From the NCBI RefSeq assembly GCF_007988945.1, contig NZ_BJVC01000002.1, forward strand, positions 62,001-126,000: DNA of 64,000 nt, in the 5' to 3' direction. The notes below the pieces were generated by a model. It made no database searches. It saw only the letters and a program-made list of their open reading frames with translations, and was not told the DNA's origin. Every line of letters begins with the position of its first letter. The stretch's first letter is position 1. This document shows, one piece after another, positions 9,864-18,918 of the stretch. The DNA comes from Swaminathania salitolerans. GTDB taxonomy: Bacteria; Pseudomonadota; Alphaproteobacteria; Acetobacterales; Acetobacteraceae. Made by a program: the position numbers and the translations under genes.

Positions 9864-11621
9864 ATGAAATGTTCCCCCCGAGCGTGGCGCCTGATACTGG
9901 CAACGGCATCGGTCTCGCTCACGACGCTCGCCGCCGCGTCTCCATCCCAGGCGGCCAGCATGGATCAGATGACCATGATGGAGAAGCAGATCAAGGCGAT
10001 GCAGGCGCAGCTTGCCACCATGAAGCGCGAGCATCAGCGCGAAATGAACCGCATCCACCAGCAGATGGCACAGCAGCGTCAGGCCGAGGAAACCGACCCC
10101 TATGGCGCGCGTAACGCCTATCGTGGCGCGCCGCCTCACGCATCGGCGTCGCCCAATGCGGGTTTCGCGACGGCTGCTGCGCCAGGGCCCCGGAGCGATC
10201 AGCTTCTGCCTCCGGTGAATGCGGCGACGCCTTACGGTCAGCTGACCGGCACGCCGACCGGGCGGGTGCTCAATCTCTACGGTCCTCTCCACAGGGGGCA
10301 GGTCCAGATCGGCGGCGTTCGTATCACGCTTGGCGGATATGCCGAGGCCGCGACCATATTCCGTTCCAGGAACAACGTTGCGGACATCTCGTCGAATTAC
10401 GGCTCGATTCCCTTCGCCAATAACCCCAATTATCACATCAACGAATTCCACGAGACGGCCCGTCAGAGCCGGCTCGCTGCCCTGGTGGAAGGCGACATCA
10501 CCAAGGCCCTGCGCGCACAGGCCTATATCGAGACGGATTTCCAGGGGGCCGGTTCCGCATCGAATTCCCGACAGTCGAATTCCTATGTTCTGCGCGAGCG
10601 CGTGTTCTACGGACAGCTGATCGACGACGTGGACGATCTTACGCTGCTCGGAGGGCAGAACTGGTCGCTTCTGACCATGTTCAATCACGGTATGCGCGCT
10701 CGAGACGAACAGGTTCCGCTCACCATCGAGGCACAATACGTTCCGGGCTTCAACTGGACGCGTAACACGCAGATCCGTCTCGTGAAGGGGTTCGATCACA
10801 GCCGTTACAATATCGGCCTGTCGGTGGAGAACCCGCAGCAGGTGATCTCGCCCGGTTCGGGCGGACAGTATCTCCCGCCGGGTGCCGTATCGGGCACGTA
10901 TCAGAATGCGGGCGCGAATGTGAACAATCCGTCCACGAATTATTCGACCGACATCGCGCCGGATATCATCGCCAAGGTCGGTGCCGATCCGGGATGGGGA
11001 CATTACGAGCTGACGGGGCTGCTCCGTTTCGCTCATAGCCGCGTATCCTATGACGGGTACGGCAAGAGCAGCACCCATGTCGCCGGTGGCGGTGGCGGTG
11101 GCCTGATTCTTCCGGTCAATAAGAAGCACAAGGTCTATTTCCAGGCATCCGGCCTCGTCGGCACGGGCATTGGCCGTTACGGAACGTCGAATATTCCCGA
11201 TGTCACCATCGACCAGAAAGGCCAGGTCAAGCCGATGCCCGCCGCCAATGTGCTGGTGGGGCTCTATGGCAATCCGACGAAGGCCCTGCAGCTCTATGCC
11301 TATGGCGGTATGGAGATGCTCCGCGCACGCTCCTATTTCAATGCCGGTGGGAAACATTACGGCTACGGCAATCCGCTGTATAACGTCAGCGGGTGCGACG
11401 TCGAGGGGGCTGCCTCCTCGGCCTGTCAGTCGAGCATCAATCGCGTGGTCCAGGGCACTGCCGGGTTCTGGTGGACCTATATGCATGGCGATTACGGCAC
11501 GCTTCGCGTCGGCGCGCAGTATTCCTTCACCTATGTCTCCTCGTTCAGCGGGGTCGGTGGAACGCCGCATACGAACGACAATATGGTCTTCCTGTCGCTT
11601 CGTTATCTCCCGTTCCAGTAG
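9864..11621 (+). CDS. Outer-membrane porin-like beta-barrel with N-terminal coiled coil
   Basis: A 585-residue exported protein. The ATG at 9864 gives a clean signal peptide (WRLILATASVSLTTLAAA, cut near SQA-AS); the frame is open further upstream but that part looks non-coding. Residues about 33-75 are a Met/Gln/Lys-rich coiled coil (MEKQIKAMQAQLATMKREH). The rest alternates short aromatic-rich strands (ITLGGYAEAATIF, ALRAQAYIETDF, GLYGNPTKALQLYAYGGMEML) and ends in F-Q after LSLRYLPFQ, typical of an outer-membrane barrel. The layout resembles trimeric DcaP-like porins. Substrate unknown. It has its own candidate promoter and a strong hairpin 60 bases downstream. Confidence 0.72.
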   Translation: MKCSPRAWRLILATASVSLTTLAAASPSQAASMDQMTMMEKQIKAMQAQLATMKREHQREMNRIHQQMAQQRQAEETDPYGARNAYRGAPPHASASPNAGFATAAAPGPRSDQLLPPVNAATPYGQLTGTPTGRVLNLYGPLHRGQVQIGGVRITLGGYAEAATIFRSRNNVADISSNYGSIPFANNPNYHINEFHETARQSRLAALVEGDITKALRAQAYIETDFQGAGSASNSRQSNSYVLRERVFYGQLIDDVDDLTLLGGQNWSLLTMFNHGMRARDEQVPLTIEAQYVPGFNWTRNTQIRLVKGFDHSRYNIGLSVENPQQVISPGSGGQYLPPGAVSGTYQNAGANVNNPSTNYSTDIAPDIIAKVGADPGWGHYELTGLLRFAHSRVSYDGYGKSSTHVAGGGGGGLILPVNKKHKVYFQASGLVGTGIGRYGTSNIPDVTIDQKGQVKPMPAANVLVGLYGNPTKALQLYAYGGMEMLRARSYFNAGGKHYGYGNPLYNVSGCDVEGAASSACQSSINRVVQGTAGFWWTYMHGDYGTLRVGAQYSFTYVSSFSGVGGTPHTNDNMVFLSLRYLPFQ

Positions 11622-11682
11622 GACCGGGGCCAGGGCGTGCGTTGCCACCGGGGACGGTCGCGACGCAACGCAGGGTATGAGC

Positions 11683-11723
11683 GCCTGCGATACCGGGACA
11701 GACCGTGCCCCGGTATCGCAGGC
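11683..11723. terminator. Perfect 15-bp hairpin between convergent genes
   Basis: GCCTGCGATACCGGG at 11683-11697 pairs with its exact complement at 11709-11723. It lies between the rightward porin and the leftward TonB receptor, so it probably terminates both. No T-tract follows on either strand. Confidence 0.6.
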
Positions 11724-11758
11724 GATGTCATTCCGATCCGGAGTGCGGCGCGTGTCCC

Positions 11759-14293
11759 TCAGAAACCGGAGGAGACCGAGACCACACCGGCGAAACCGCC
11801 TCCCACGAAATAGGTCGGTGCCCGCCCCGGTATCGTCGTGCCGTAAACGCCCTGTGTGGGGCGGGCATTGAGCGCGACGCCATTGACGCCCGAAAGATAT
11901 CCGGATCGCCCCAGATTGATGAGATTGAGCTGGATCTGAGGGGTTTTCAGAGCGCCGGTTCGCTGCAACCGGTATCCCAGAGAGAGATTGGCGGTCGCGA
12001 AACCGGGTATGCGCTCGTCATTCATGAGGGTCGCATAGGTCGGCCCGACATAATTGCCGTTGAAGACACCGAAAAAGGCGCCGTCATCGTAGGAAATCCC
12101 CAGTGCCCCTGAGAAAACCGGCGTGCGGATGGCTTTTTTCCCCCGTGTCGGGAGGGCATCTCCACCGGTCCGGATATCGTTGTCGATCGTTGCCCGTGTG
12201 AGCTGGCCGGACAGATAGGGGCTGAAACCGTGCCAGGGGCGCAGACCGGCCTCGAACTGTACGCCACGCGCCGTCTGGCCCCCGCCATTGATGGACTCCG
12301 TAATCATCGCGCCGTTCAGAACGCTCGTGGTCGAGATCTGCCGGTTTGTGAAATTGTAATTGAACAGGGCGACGGAAACCGAAAGGCGGCCGCGATGCCG
12401 GTAGCCGATTTCCTCGCCGATCGCATATTCGGCCTTCGTGTCGCTCGACGCCCTGCGCGTCTGCTGACCGGTCGAGACACTGAACCGGTCCTCGAAATTC
12501 GAGATGCCGGACGGGGGGCGAAACCCGGTTGTCCCGTTGATGTAGATCTGGTCTTTCGGGGTGATCCGGAACGAGGCCGCGACCTGGGGAAGGGGGGCAA
12601 CATAGCTCTCGCCGTTTCTGTAGCGCGCACCGGGCAGGATATTGGTGACCGAGCGGGACACCATTACCACCCGTGCGCCTCCCTCGAGGGTCAGCCTGCC
12701 ATCGAGCAGCGTGAGCCGGTCGGATAGCGAGAGCGCATTGATCTGCTGGGTGAGGTTGGCATCATAGGACGTCAGCGGCGCACCCGACTGCGTCAGGATC
12801 GGAAAGGATCCCCACTGGTTCGAAACCCCGCCCTGTGCATCGGGCAACACATAACGGGACAGGTTCGGATAGGCGTAGTAGGAATACCAGTAGGACAGGG
12901 CGAGGCGATTGCGCCCGGAGCGATAGCTGAGTGTCGTATCGAGGCCGGGATGGGACTGGGCAAAGACGTCCGTCGCGACCGCGACGAAGCGCTCGCCCCG
13001 ATTATCGGGGACCTGAAGCGTACCGGCAGGACGATTTCCCTGATAGCTGCCCGTCCGGCTCAGTGTCGTGCCGAAACTGTCATAGCCCCAGACATAGACC
13101 AGATAGGGCGTGACATCGAGCCGGACCCCGCGACCCAGCCCGAGCGATACGGGCAGGGCTGCAAAACTCTGCGCCCGGGCGTTTTCCTGAAACTTGTAGT
13201 AGTTGCTGTCACCCGTCGCGTAACGTCCGTTATAGTTGAATGCCGTGCCTTCGGCGCGCCACTGGGCCAGGGTCGGCTGTCTCAGATAATATTGTCTCTG
13301 GCGATTGAACGAGAACAGCAGGGAGGCGCGGCTCTCCTTGCCCCATTCGCGCACGAGCCGCATATCGGTGTGATAACGCCGCGTCGTTCCCGGTCCGCGC
13401 CATTGATCCGCGCCACGATAGGAAAACGACACGAAACCCTTGAGCCCCGTCCGGCCGATCTTCCCCGTATCGTAACGCAGAAATTCGCGGTTCAGGCCGT
13501 AAGACCCCCAGGAACCGCTGACGAATCCGCCGGGACGGTCGGAGGGCATCCGCATCCTGACCGAGAGCTGCCCCCCGACGGCATTGTAAAGCGGTGCGGA
13601 GAGATCCGCCGCGCCCTGCGCCAGGGTCACCGAGGCGATATTCTCGTTATCGGCCGTGGCAGAGGTGTAGGGCATGAGGAAGAGCGGAGGCGCTGCCGGG
13701 ACACCCTCGAACAGATAGCCGATTTCCGTCTGGTCGAGGCCACGAACCGAGAGACCCTGCTGATCGTCATTGGTCCCGAGGGGGTCGTTGGCCGAATAGA
13801 TCACGCCCGGAAGATCCGCAATCAGCGCCGTGGGCGACTGGGTGGGCGATTGGCGGGCGATGAAGTCGCGTGTCAGGCCGCTCTGGGCGCGGGGGGCGCT
13901 CTGTTGCGGCATCAATCCTCCACCCGCCGTGTGTCGTGTCACGCCATCCGGATCTGTGCGACGACGATGCACTGTGATCGATTCCGCGCCGCGCCGCGGA
14001 TCGGTCGGCATGGCCAGGGGCCTATGCGCCGGGTCAGGAGACGAAGACATGTGTCCCCGATGCGACGCCTCTCCATCGCTACCTTCGGGGTCGATCCCGT
14101 CCTTTTCCTGATCGTGACCGGTCTCGCGAGCCGCGCTCGCACCGGCGGGGATGGCGGCCAGGACGAGGCATAAGGTCGGGGCGATCCATGCGATGCGGCA
14201 GGTCAATGAGGCGGGATCCGTGTCACGTTCTTCCGTTGTCAGAGGTGAAGCTATCGTTTCGGGAGAGGTCAGTAAAATGATATAACATAACAA
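11759..14293 (-). CDS. TonB-dependent outer-membrane receptor
   Basis: About 844 residues. The N-terminal third has a hydrophobic export segment (IAWIAPTLCLVLAAIPAGASA), then a plug domain with LIADLPGVIYSANDPLG, LSVRGLDQTEIGYLFEGVP and ASVTLAQGAADLSAPLYNAVGG. The rest is a 22-strand-type barrel rich in Tyr, ending VVSVSSGF with a terminal Phe. No plain TonB box could be fixed; ESITVHRRR near residue 103 is a candidate. The start is uncertain: the longest frame begins at 14293, but a TTG closer to the signal (near 14207) is possible. It is divergent from the DUF2946-like/copper receptor pair, which hints at a metal, but the ligand cannot be read from sequence. Confidence 0.85.
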   Translation of the reverse strand: MLCYIILLTSPETIASPLTTEERDTDPASLTCRIAWIAPTLCLVLAAIPAGASAARETGHDQEKDGIDPEGSDGEASHRGHMSSSPDPAHRPLAMPTDPRRGAESITVHRRRTDPDGVTRHTAGGGLMPQQSAPRAQSGLTRDFIARQSPTQSPTALIADLPGVIYSANDPLGTNDDQQGLSVRGLDQTEIGYLFEGVPAAPPLFLMPYTSATADNENIASVTLAQGAADLSAPLYNAVGGQLSVRMRMPSDRPGGFVSGSWGSYGLNREFLRYDTGKIGRTGLKGFVSFSYRGADQWRGPGTTRRYHTDMRLVREWGKESRASLLFSFNRQRQYYLRQPTLAQWRAEGTAFNYNGRYATGDSNYYKFQENARAQSFAALPVSLGLGRGVRLDVTPYLVYVWGYDSFGTTLSRTGSYQGNRPAGTLQVPDNRGERFVAVATDVFAQSHPGLDTTLSYRSGRNRLALSYWYSYYAYPNLSRYVLPDAQGGVSNQWGSFPILTQSGAPLTSYDANLTQQINALSLSDRLTLLDGRLTLEGGARVVMVSRSVTNILPGARYRNGESYVAPLPQVAASFRITPKDQIYINGTTGFRPPSGISNFEDRFSVSTGQQTRRASSDTKAEYAIGEEIGYRHRGRLSVSVALFNYNFTNRQISTTSVLNGAMITESINGGGQTARGVQFEAGLRPWHGFSPYLSGQLTRATIDNDIRTGGDALPTRGKKAIRTPVFSGALGISYDDGAFFGVFNGNYVGPTYATLMNDERIPGFATANLSLGYRLQRTGALKTPQIQLNLINLGRSGYLSGVNGVALNARPTQGVYGTTIPGRAPTYFVGGGFAGVVSVSSGF

Positions 14294-14354
14294 ACGATGA
14301 CGGCAGGCTTATCGCTCCGGTCTGCCTATCGGCTCCGCAGCCATATCGTTTCTT

Positions 14355-14373
14355 CGTTGCGCGGGCAGCAACG
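14355..14373. repeat. CGTTGC-N7-GCAACG inverted repeat upstream of TonB receptor
   Basis: Exact six-base arms CGTTGC (14355-14360) and GCAACG (14368-14373), 62 bases upstream of the leftward receptor start. A similar repeat lies upstream of the TonB receptor at 29909. It may be an operator or an RNA hairpin. Confidence 0.4.
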
Positions 14374-14545
14374 CCGACAGGGTCCGCGCATGGGCTGACG
14401 ACCTTTTGCGACGATCTGTCCCGGCGAGCTGCTTCGACAACCTCCACAGGAAGAATAGGAGAGTAATCGTGTCCGGTTTATTCGCACTGGACGTGTCGTT
14501 CCGGGGGTTGTAACCCCCCGGTGAAAGAAAACGGGTTCAGGGATC

Positions 14546-15028
14546 GTGTCGCTTCATCGTTTCGCCAGTTCGGGAAGGAGGTTCGACCAGACGCGATGGC
14601 GATTGCGTCTGCCGATCGTCCTGTTGATGCTGAGCGCTCTGCTCGGCACGCTCGCACTGCAGAGTCTCGCCTCATACGATGAAACCCCGCGCGCCGAGAT
14701 CGAGCGTCTGACCGGGATAGATATTGCCGCTGCCCTCGTGCAGGCGCCCCATAGCGGCTGCGACGACATGTCCGGGATGATTGCTCCCGGGCGCGACCAT
14801 TACCGTCACAAAGGCACCCATCATCACGATGAGGGCTGTGCGCTCTGTCCGCTATTCCAGTTTGCAGCCTTTTTTCTCGCTCTTTTCGTTTTTGCGGCCT
14901 TTATCCGTGTTCTCCGTTATCGTTGCCGACATGCGATGCCGCCCGCGCGCGCGCCTCCGGTTTGTCGCTGGGCCATGCCCCCGTCCCAGGCGCCGCCATT
15001 CCTCCTGAAGCCGCTCGCCTGCTTCTGA
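14546..15028 (+). CDS. Small DUF2946-like membrane protein, probably copper related
   Basis: A 160-residue protein starting at GTG 14546. It has two hydrophobic stretches: LPIVLLMLSALLGTLALQSLA near the N-terminus and FQFAAFFLALFVFAAFI around residues 103-120. Between them lies a metal-binding-looking segment with HYRHKGTHHHDEGCALCP. The His cluster with a CxxC just before the second membrane segment is the pattern of DUF2946 proteins, which accompany copper TonB receptors and copper exporters. The next gene is an OprC-like copper receptor 75 bases away, supporting a copper role. Function is not established. Confidence 0.65.
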   Translation: MSLHRFASSGRRFDQTRWRLRLPIVLLMLSALLGTLALQSLASYDETPRAEIERLTGIDIAAALVQAPHSGCDDMSGMIAPGRDHYRHKGTHHHDEGCALCPLFQFAAFFLALFVFAAFIRVLRYRCRHAMPPARAPPVCRWAMPPSQAPPFLLKPLACF

Positions 15029-15103
15029 CGACGTCCCTGCTCATGGTCGGGGTGTATGGGTCGGGAGCAGTGCTTCCTCCCATCAGCTTCAGGACCACCC
15101 TAT

Positions 15104-17290
15104 ATGTTTCTGCAACATTCATGCAGCCTGCACAGCCGCGCGCGGCGTGCGCTGGGATGCACCTCTCTTCTGGCGCTTCTCGTCTCCTTCGATGTGCGCG
15201 CGGCGGATCGCGGGGAGACTGTCGTCTCCGACGCCGCTCCCGCCGCCACACCGGTTCCGTCATCCGACACCACAGCCGAAGCCGACGAAACACCGACGGA
15301 GTATCTCACCGTTCAGGGAATGAGACGAAGCGCCTTTCATAGCGTCGATACGGCCGATCTTCTCAAGGGATCGCTCGGCTATAACGTGCAAAGCGCCGGA
15401 GGCGTATCTGCCCTTCCCGTGCTGAACGGGATGGCGGACGATCGTGTCGCGACCATCATCGACGGCATGCGGATCGCTTCGGCCTGCCCCAATCACATGA
15501 ATCCCGCGATGTCCTATATCGATCCGGACGCGGTCTCCCATGCCGAGGCGATTGCGGGCATCACCCCGGTGAGCCTGGGAGGCGACAGTACGGCCGGGAC
15601 GATCCGGATCGAACGTCGCGACCCGCTCTTCGCCCGGTCCGGCCATGTTCTCGTGACCGGTCATGTCCGTGGGGATTATCGCAGCAACGGGGGCGGGTCG
15701 GGTGCCTCGGGCACGGTGACCGTCGCGAATGACATGTTCAGCCTGCGTTATACGGGGTCATATGCCCATGCGAGCAATTATCATACGGGAGGCGATGGCA
15801 GACAGGTTCGTTCGACGAGCTATCTGAGCTTCAACCATGCCGTGACCGCCGGAATGAAAAAGGACAATCACCTCGTCGCCGTGACCTTCGGCCAGCAGGA
15901 TATCCCGTATGAGGGTTTTCCGAACCAGTACATGGATATGACGAATAACCGCTCCACCTTCGTCAATGGCAAGTATCGCGGGTCGTTCGACTGGGGAACG
16001 CTGGATGTGCGGGGATTCTGGCAGCGCGTCGATCATGTGATGAACATGCTCGGCGACAAGGGCGGCCACAGCGCCACGACCGGAATGCCGATGAACACCG
16101 ACGCGCGCACTGCCGGTTATGCGATCGACGTCACGATACCGCTTTCGCTGCGACACAGCCTCAAGCTCGGCAGCGGCTTCGATCATAACGGGCTCAATGA
16201 CTGGTGGCCGCCGGTGGCTGGCAAGATGATGATGGGGCCGGGGACCTTTCACAACATCAATGACGGCCATCGCGATCGTCTCGGGCATTATATCGAATGG
16301 AACGCGCAGTGGACGCGTCGTTTCTCGACGCAGCTCGGGCTGCGCAGCGATCTCGTGATGATGAATACGGGCAAGGTCGCGCCCTATTCCTGGACCGGCA
16401 TGATGCAGATGGCGGATATCATGGCCGCAAAGCAGTTCAACGCGCGCTCCCATGCGCGTACCGATACCAATTTCGATGTGACCGCGACCGGACGCTGGGT
16501 CGCGCGCGACAGTCTTCTCATAGAAGGGGGATATGCCCGCAAGACGCGCTCGCCCAACATGTACGAACGCTACGCCTGGGGCGCCGGATCGATGGCGACC
16601 CGCATGATCGGATGGTTCGGGGATGGAAACGGCTATGTCGGCAATCTCGACCTCAAACCCGAGATCGCCAATACGGCGAGCATGACGGTGACCTGGCACG
16701 ATCCCGCAGGGGAGGGGTGGAATGTCCGTGTCCAGCCATTCTACACCTATACCCAGGGTTACATCAACGTCGTCCGGCTGGGGCAGCTTCCCAACGGCCG
16801 GGAGAAGCTGCGTTTTGCCAATCACAACGCGCAGAGCTATGGCATCAACGGCTCGGGTCAGCTGCGTCTTTGGGATACGCGCCGGTTCGGTCGCGGCAAA
16901 CTCGTCTCGACCTTCCAGTGGGTGCGCGGTCAGGATTTCGTGACCCATTCCGGGCTCTATCAGCAAATGCCTGTCAACGGTACGGTCGGCCTGCGCGAGA
17001 CCTACGAGAACTGGACCGGGCGCGTGGATGTCACGCTGGTCAAGCGCAAATCCACGGTGGATTGGCTGCGTGACGAGCCGCGTACACCCGGCTACGCTCT
17101 CCTCGGTCTGGGCGGAAGCTACCGTTGGCGCAAGCTCACGCTCGATGCCAGTATCGAGAACGTGTTCAACCAGAAATATTATCTGCCTCTCGGTGGGCTG
17201 TCCCTCGGCGATTACCGCCGGACGAACCGGTTTGCGCCTCTCGCCGGGCTGGGCCGCTCCTTCAACCTCAGTCTGACGGCGGCATTCTGA
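15104..17290 (+). CDS. oprC: TonB-dependent copper receptor, OprC-like
   Basis: A 728-residue receptor using ATG 15104, which has AGGA nine bases upstream and a signal ending near DVRAADRG; an in-frame ATG at 15056 is less well placed. The plug has EYLTVQGMRR (TonB-box-like) and NGMADDRVATIIDGMRIASA, followed by CPNHMNPAMSYIDP. The CxxxM arrangement in that last segment is the copper-binding site known from Pseudomonas OprC. Met-rich loops (MMQMADIMAAK, KMMMGPGT) also fit copper. The barrel ends in SLTAAF. It probably forms a unit with the upstream His/Cys membrane protein. Confidence 0.87.
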   Translation: MFLQHSCSLHSRARRALGCTSLLALLVSFDVRAADRGETVVSDAAPAATPVPSSDTTAEADETPTEYLTVQGMRRSAFHSVDTADLLKGSLGYNVQSAGGVSALPVLNGMADDRVATIIDGMRIASACPNHMNPAMSYIDPDAVSHAEAIAGITPVSLGGDSTAGTIRIERRDPLFARSGHVLVTGHVRGDYRSNGGGSGASGTVTVANDMFSLRYTGSYAHASNYHTGGDGRQVRSTSYLSFNHAVTAGMKKDNHLVAVTFGQQDIPYEGFPNQYMDMTNNRSTFVNGKYRGSFDWGTLDVRGFWQRVDHVMNMLGDKGGHSATTGMPMNTDARTAGYAIDVTIPLSLRHSLKLGSGFDHNGLNDWWPPVAGKMMMGPGTFHNINDGHRDRLGHYIEWNAQWTRRFSTQLGLRSDLVMMNTGKVAPYSWTGMMQMADIMAAKQFNARSHARTDTNFDVTATGRWVARDSLLIEGGYARKTRSPNMYERYAWGAGSMATRMIGWFGDGNGYVGNLDLKPEIANTASMTVTWHDPAGEGWNVRVQPFYTYTQGYINVVRLGQLPNGREKLRFANHNAQSYGINGSGQLRLWDTRRFGRGKLVSTFQWVRGQDFVTHSGLYQQMPVNGTVGLRETYENWTGRVDVTLVKRKSTVDWLRDEPRTPGYALLGLGGSYRWRKLTLDASIENVFNQKYYLPLGGLSLGDYRRTNRFAPLAGLGRSFNLSLTAAF

Positions 17291-17336
17291 TACGAGGTAC
17301 CGGGTGTAGGGTCCTGGGTGCCGATCGTCCTGCGCC

Positions 17337-17368
17337 GTTATCCCCGTCAGACGCCCGACGGGGATAAC
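17337..17368. terminator. Perfect 12-bp hairpin after copper receptor
   Basis: GTTATCCCCGTC (17337-17348) pairs exactly with GACGGGGATAAC (17357-17368), loop of eight, 46 bases after the receptor stop. There is no clear T-tract, so it could be a Rho-independent-like or processed end. Confidence 0.55.
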
Positions 17369-17539
17369 CGCCTCTTCGTGCCGCAACCGCGCCCTGCATC
17401 ATGATGGGTCATTCCGTTCGGGCCGGGTCTGCTATAGAGCTGCGCCGCCACCCTGCGGAACAGAGCGGCCCATCACGATGCAGGGCGTGGTGCGAACAGG
17501 ACAGGGCCGTCCGAACCGGGCGGGGAGGGGAGTGAGCGT

Positions 17540-18760
17540 ATGGAAAGCCAGAATTGCGGAGAACGCCCGGCATCGCGCCTGCCCTCCGGGTCGCCTTGCG
17601 AAGCCCCGCAGGAGGCGTCCTTGCCCTGGCATGCTCTGACCATACTCGCTCTGGCCGCCTGTGTGACCTTGCTGACGGAGATCATGCCAGCGGGTATGCT
17701 CACGTCCATAGGCGCCGGATTGGGTGTTCCCCAGTCTGGCGCAGGGCAATTCATCACGGCCTTCGCCCTGGGCGCGCTCCTTTCGGCGCTGCCCTGCGCA
17801 GCGCTGACACGGGAAATGGGGCGAAAAAGGCTTCTGCTCACTGGGCTTGCGGGGTTTTTCGTGACCGATTGCGGAAATGCCCTCGTGACGAATCTCGCCG
17901 CCTCTCTGGTTCTGCGTTTCCTCGCCGGATGCGCAGGCGGGCTCATCTGGGGATTGTTCGCGGGATACGCGGCGCGTCTCGCTCCCGCGCCTGCGCGGGG
18001 ACGGGCCATCACGATTGCCGGGAGCGGCGTGACACTCGCGCTCGTCCTCGGGGCGCCCCTGAGTGCGCTGATCGGACAGGTGCTCGGCTGGCGAGGGGTT
18101 TTCGCCGGAGTGGGCATTTCGAGTGGGCTTCTCGGCCTGTGGGCCATTGCCGCTCTTCCCGATGTCGCGGGTATGCGAGGCGGCACCCGGCTGGATCTGC
18201 TCTCGGTGCTGCGACGCCCCGGGATCGTCGCGGTCTTGCTCGTCATCTTCAGCTATGTCACCGCACACAGCCTGCTTTACGTCTATATCGAGCCTCTTCT
18301 GGCGCCGAGCGGGTTGGCACATCGCGTCGATGGACTCCTGCTCGTTTTCGGAGCCGGCTCGGTTGCCGGTCTCATTCTGACCGGTATTCTGATCGATCGA
18401 TATCTCGCCGGACTCGGTACGATCGGCATCCTGATGCTGATTCTCGCGACAGCCCTTCTCGCTGCGGCGCTGAGCGAGGCGCAGGTCGTCTGTTTCGCGG
18501 TCGTTCTCTGGGGCATGTCATCCGGAGGGTTCGCTGCGATAACCCAGAGTGCCATGGCGCATATCAGCGGTGACGCCATGGATGTCGCTCAGGGCATGGC
18601 AACGACCGCGTGGAACGGTGCGGTTTCCCTCGGCGGAATCATCGGTGGTCTTTTACTTGCGCATCAGGACGTCGGTTACTTTCCCGCCGTCGCGCTGGGG
18701 CTTGCCGCGATTGCGATGATCGCCTTTCGCGGCATTATTGCTCCCCGCCTTGTTCACTGA
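17540..18760 (+). CDS. MFS transporter
   Basis: A 406-residue, twelve-helix major facilitator protein of the sugar/drug efflux type. After a hydrophilic N-terminus of about 28 residues, helix 1 starts at LTILALAACVTLLTEIMPAGML. EIMPAGML and the motif-A-like REMGRKRLLLTGLAGF resemble the AraJ/arabinose efflux branch. A GGAGGGGAG ribosome site precedes the ATG. The substrate cannot be assigned. Its 3' end overlaps the end of a small leftward gene by seven bases. Confidence 0.85.
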   Translation: MESQNCGERPASRLPSGSPCEAPQEASLPWHALTILALAACVTLLTEIMPAGMLTSIGAGLGVPQSGAGQFITAFALGALLSALPCAALTREMGRKRLLLTGLAGFFVTDCGNALVTNLAASLVLRFLAGCAGGLIWGLFAGYAARLAPAPARGRAITIAGSGVTLALVLGAPLSALIGQVLGWRGVFAGVGISSGLLGLWAIAALPDVAGMRGGTRLDLLSVLRRPGIVAVLLVIFSYVTAHSLLYVYIEPLLAPSGLAHRVDGLLLVFGAGSVAGLILTGILIDRYLAGLGTIGILMLILATALLAAALSEAQVVCFAVVLWGMSSGGFAAITQSAMAHISGDAMDVAQGMATTAWNGAVSLGGIIGGLLLAHQDVGYFPAVALGLAAIAMIAFRGIIAPRLVH

Positions 18761-18918
18761 ATACGGATCTGTCTTCCGGCATTGAGCATCTTTCTTCTGT
18801 AACGCCATCCCGCCAGCCCGGCGGCGGCAACGAGACAGAGACTGGCTGAAATGCTCAGGGTGAGCGATTGCATGTCGGACATCGCGAAATGCGCGTGTGC
18901 GGGTCCCCACCATCTCAT
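18754..18918 (-). CDS. Small single-span membrane protein (54 residues)
   Basis: ATG at 18918 preceded by AAGAAGGAGAAAGCC, an excellent ribosome site, opens 54 codons to a TGA at 18756-18754. The protein starts MRWWGPAHAHFAMSDMQ, has one membrane segment (LTLSISASLCLVAAAGLAGW, about 19-38), and a basic tail (RYRRKMLNAGRQIR), giving an N-out/C-in prediction. The N-terminus has two His and several Met. I do not recognise the family. The strong ribosome site and tidy topology argue for a real gene. It is convergent with the MFS gene, with seven bases of overlap. Confidence 0.6.
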   Translation of the reverse strand: MRWWGPAHAHFAMSDMQSLTLSISASLCLVAAAGLAGWRYRRKMLNAGRQIRIQ

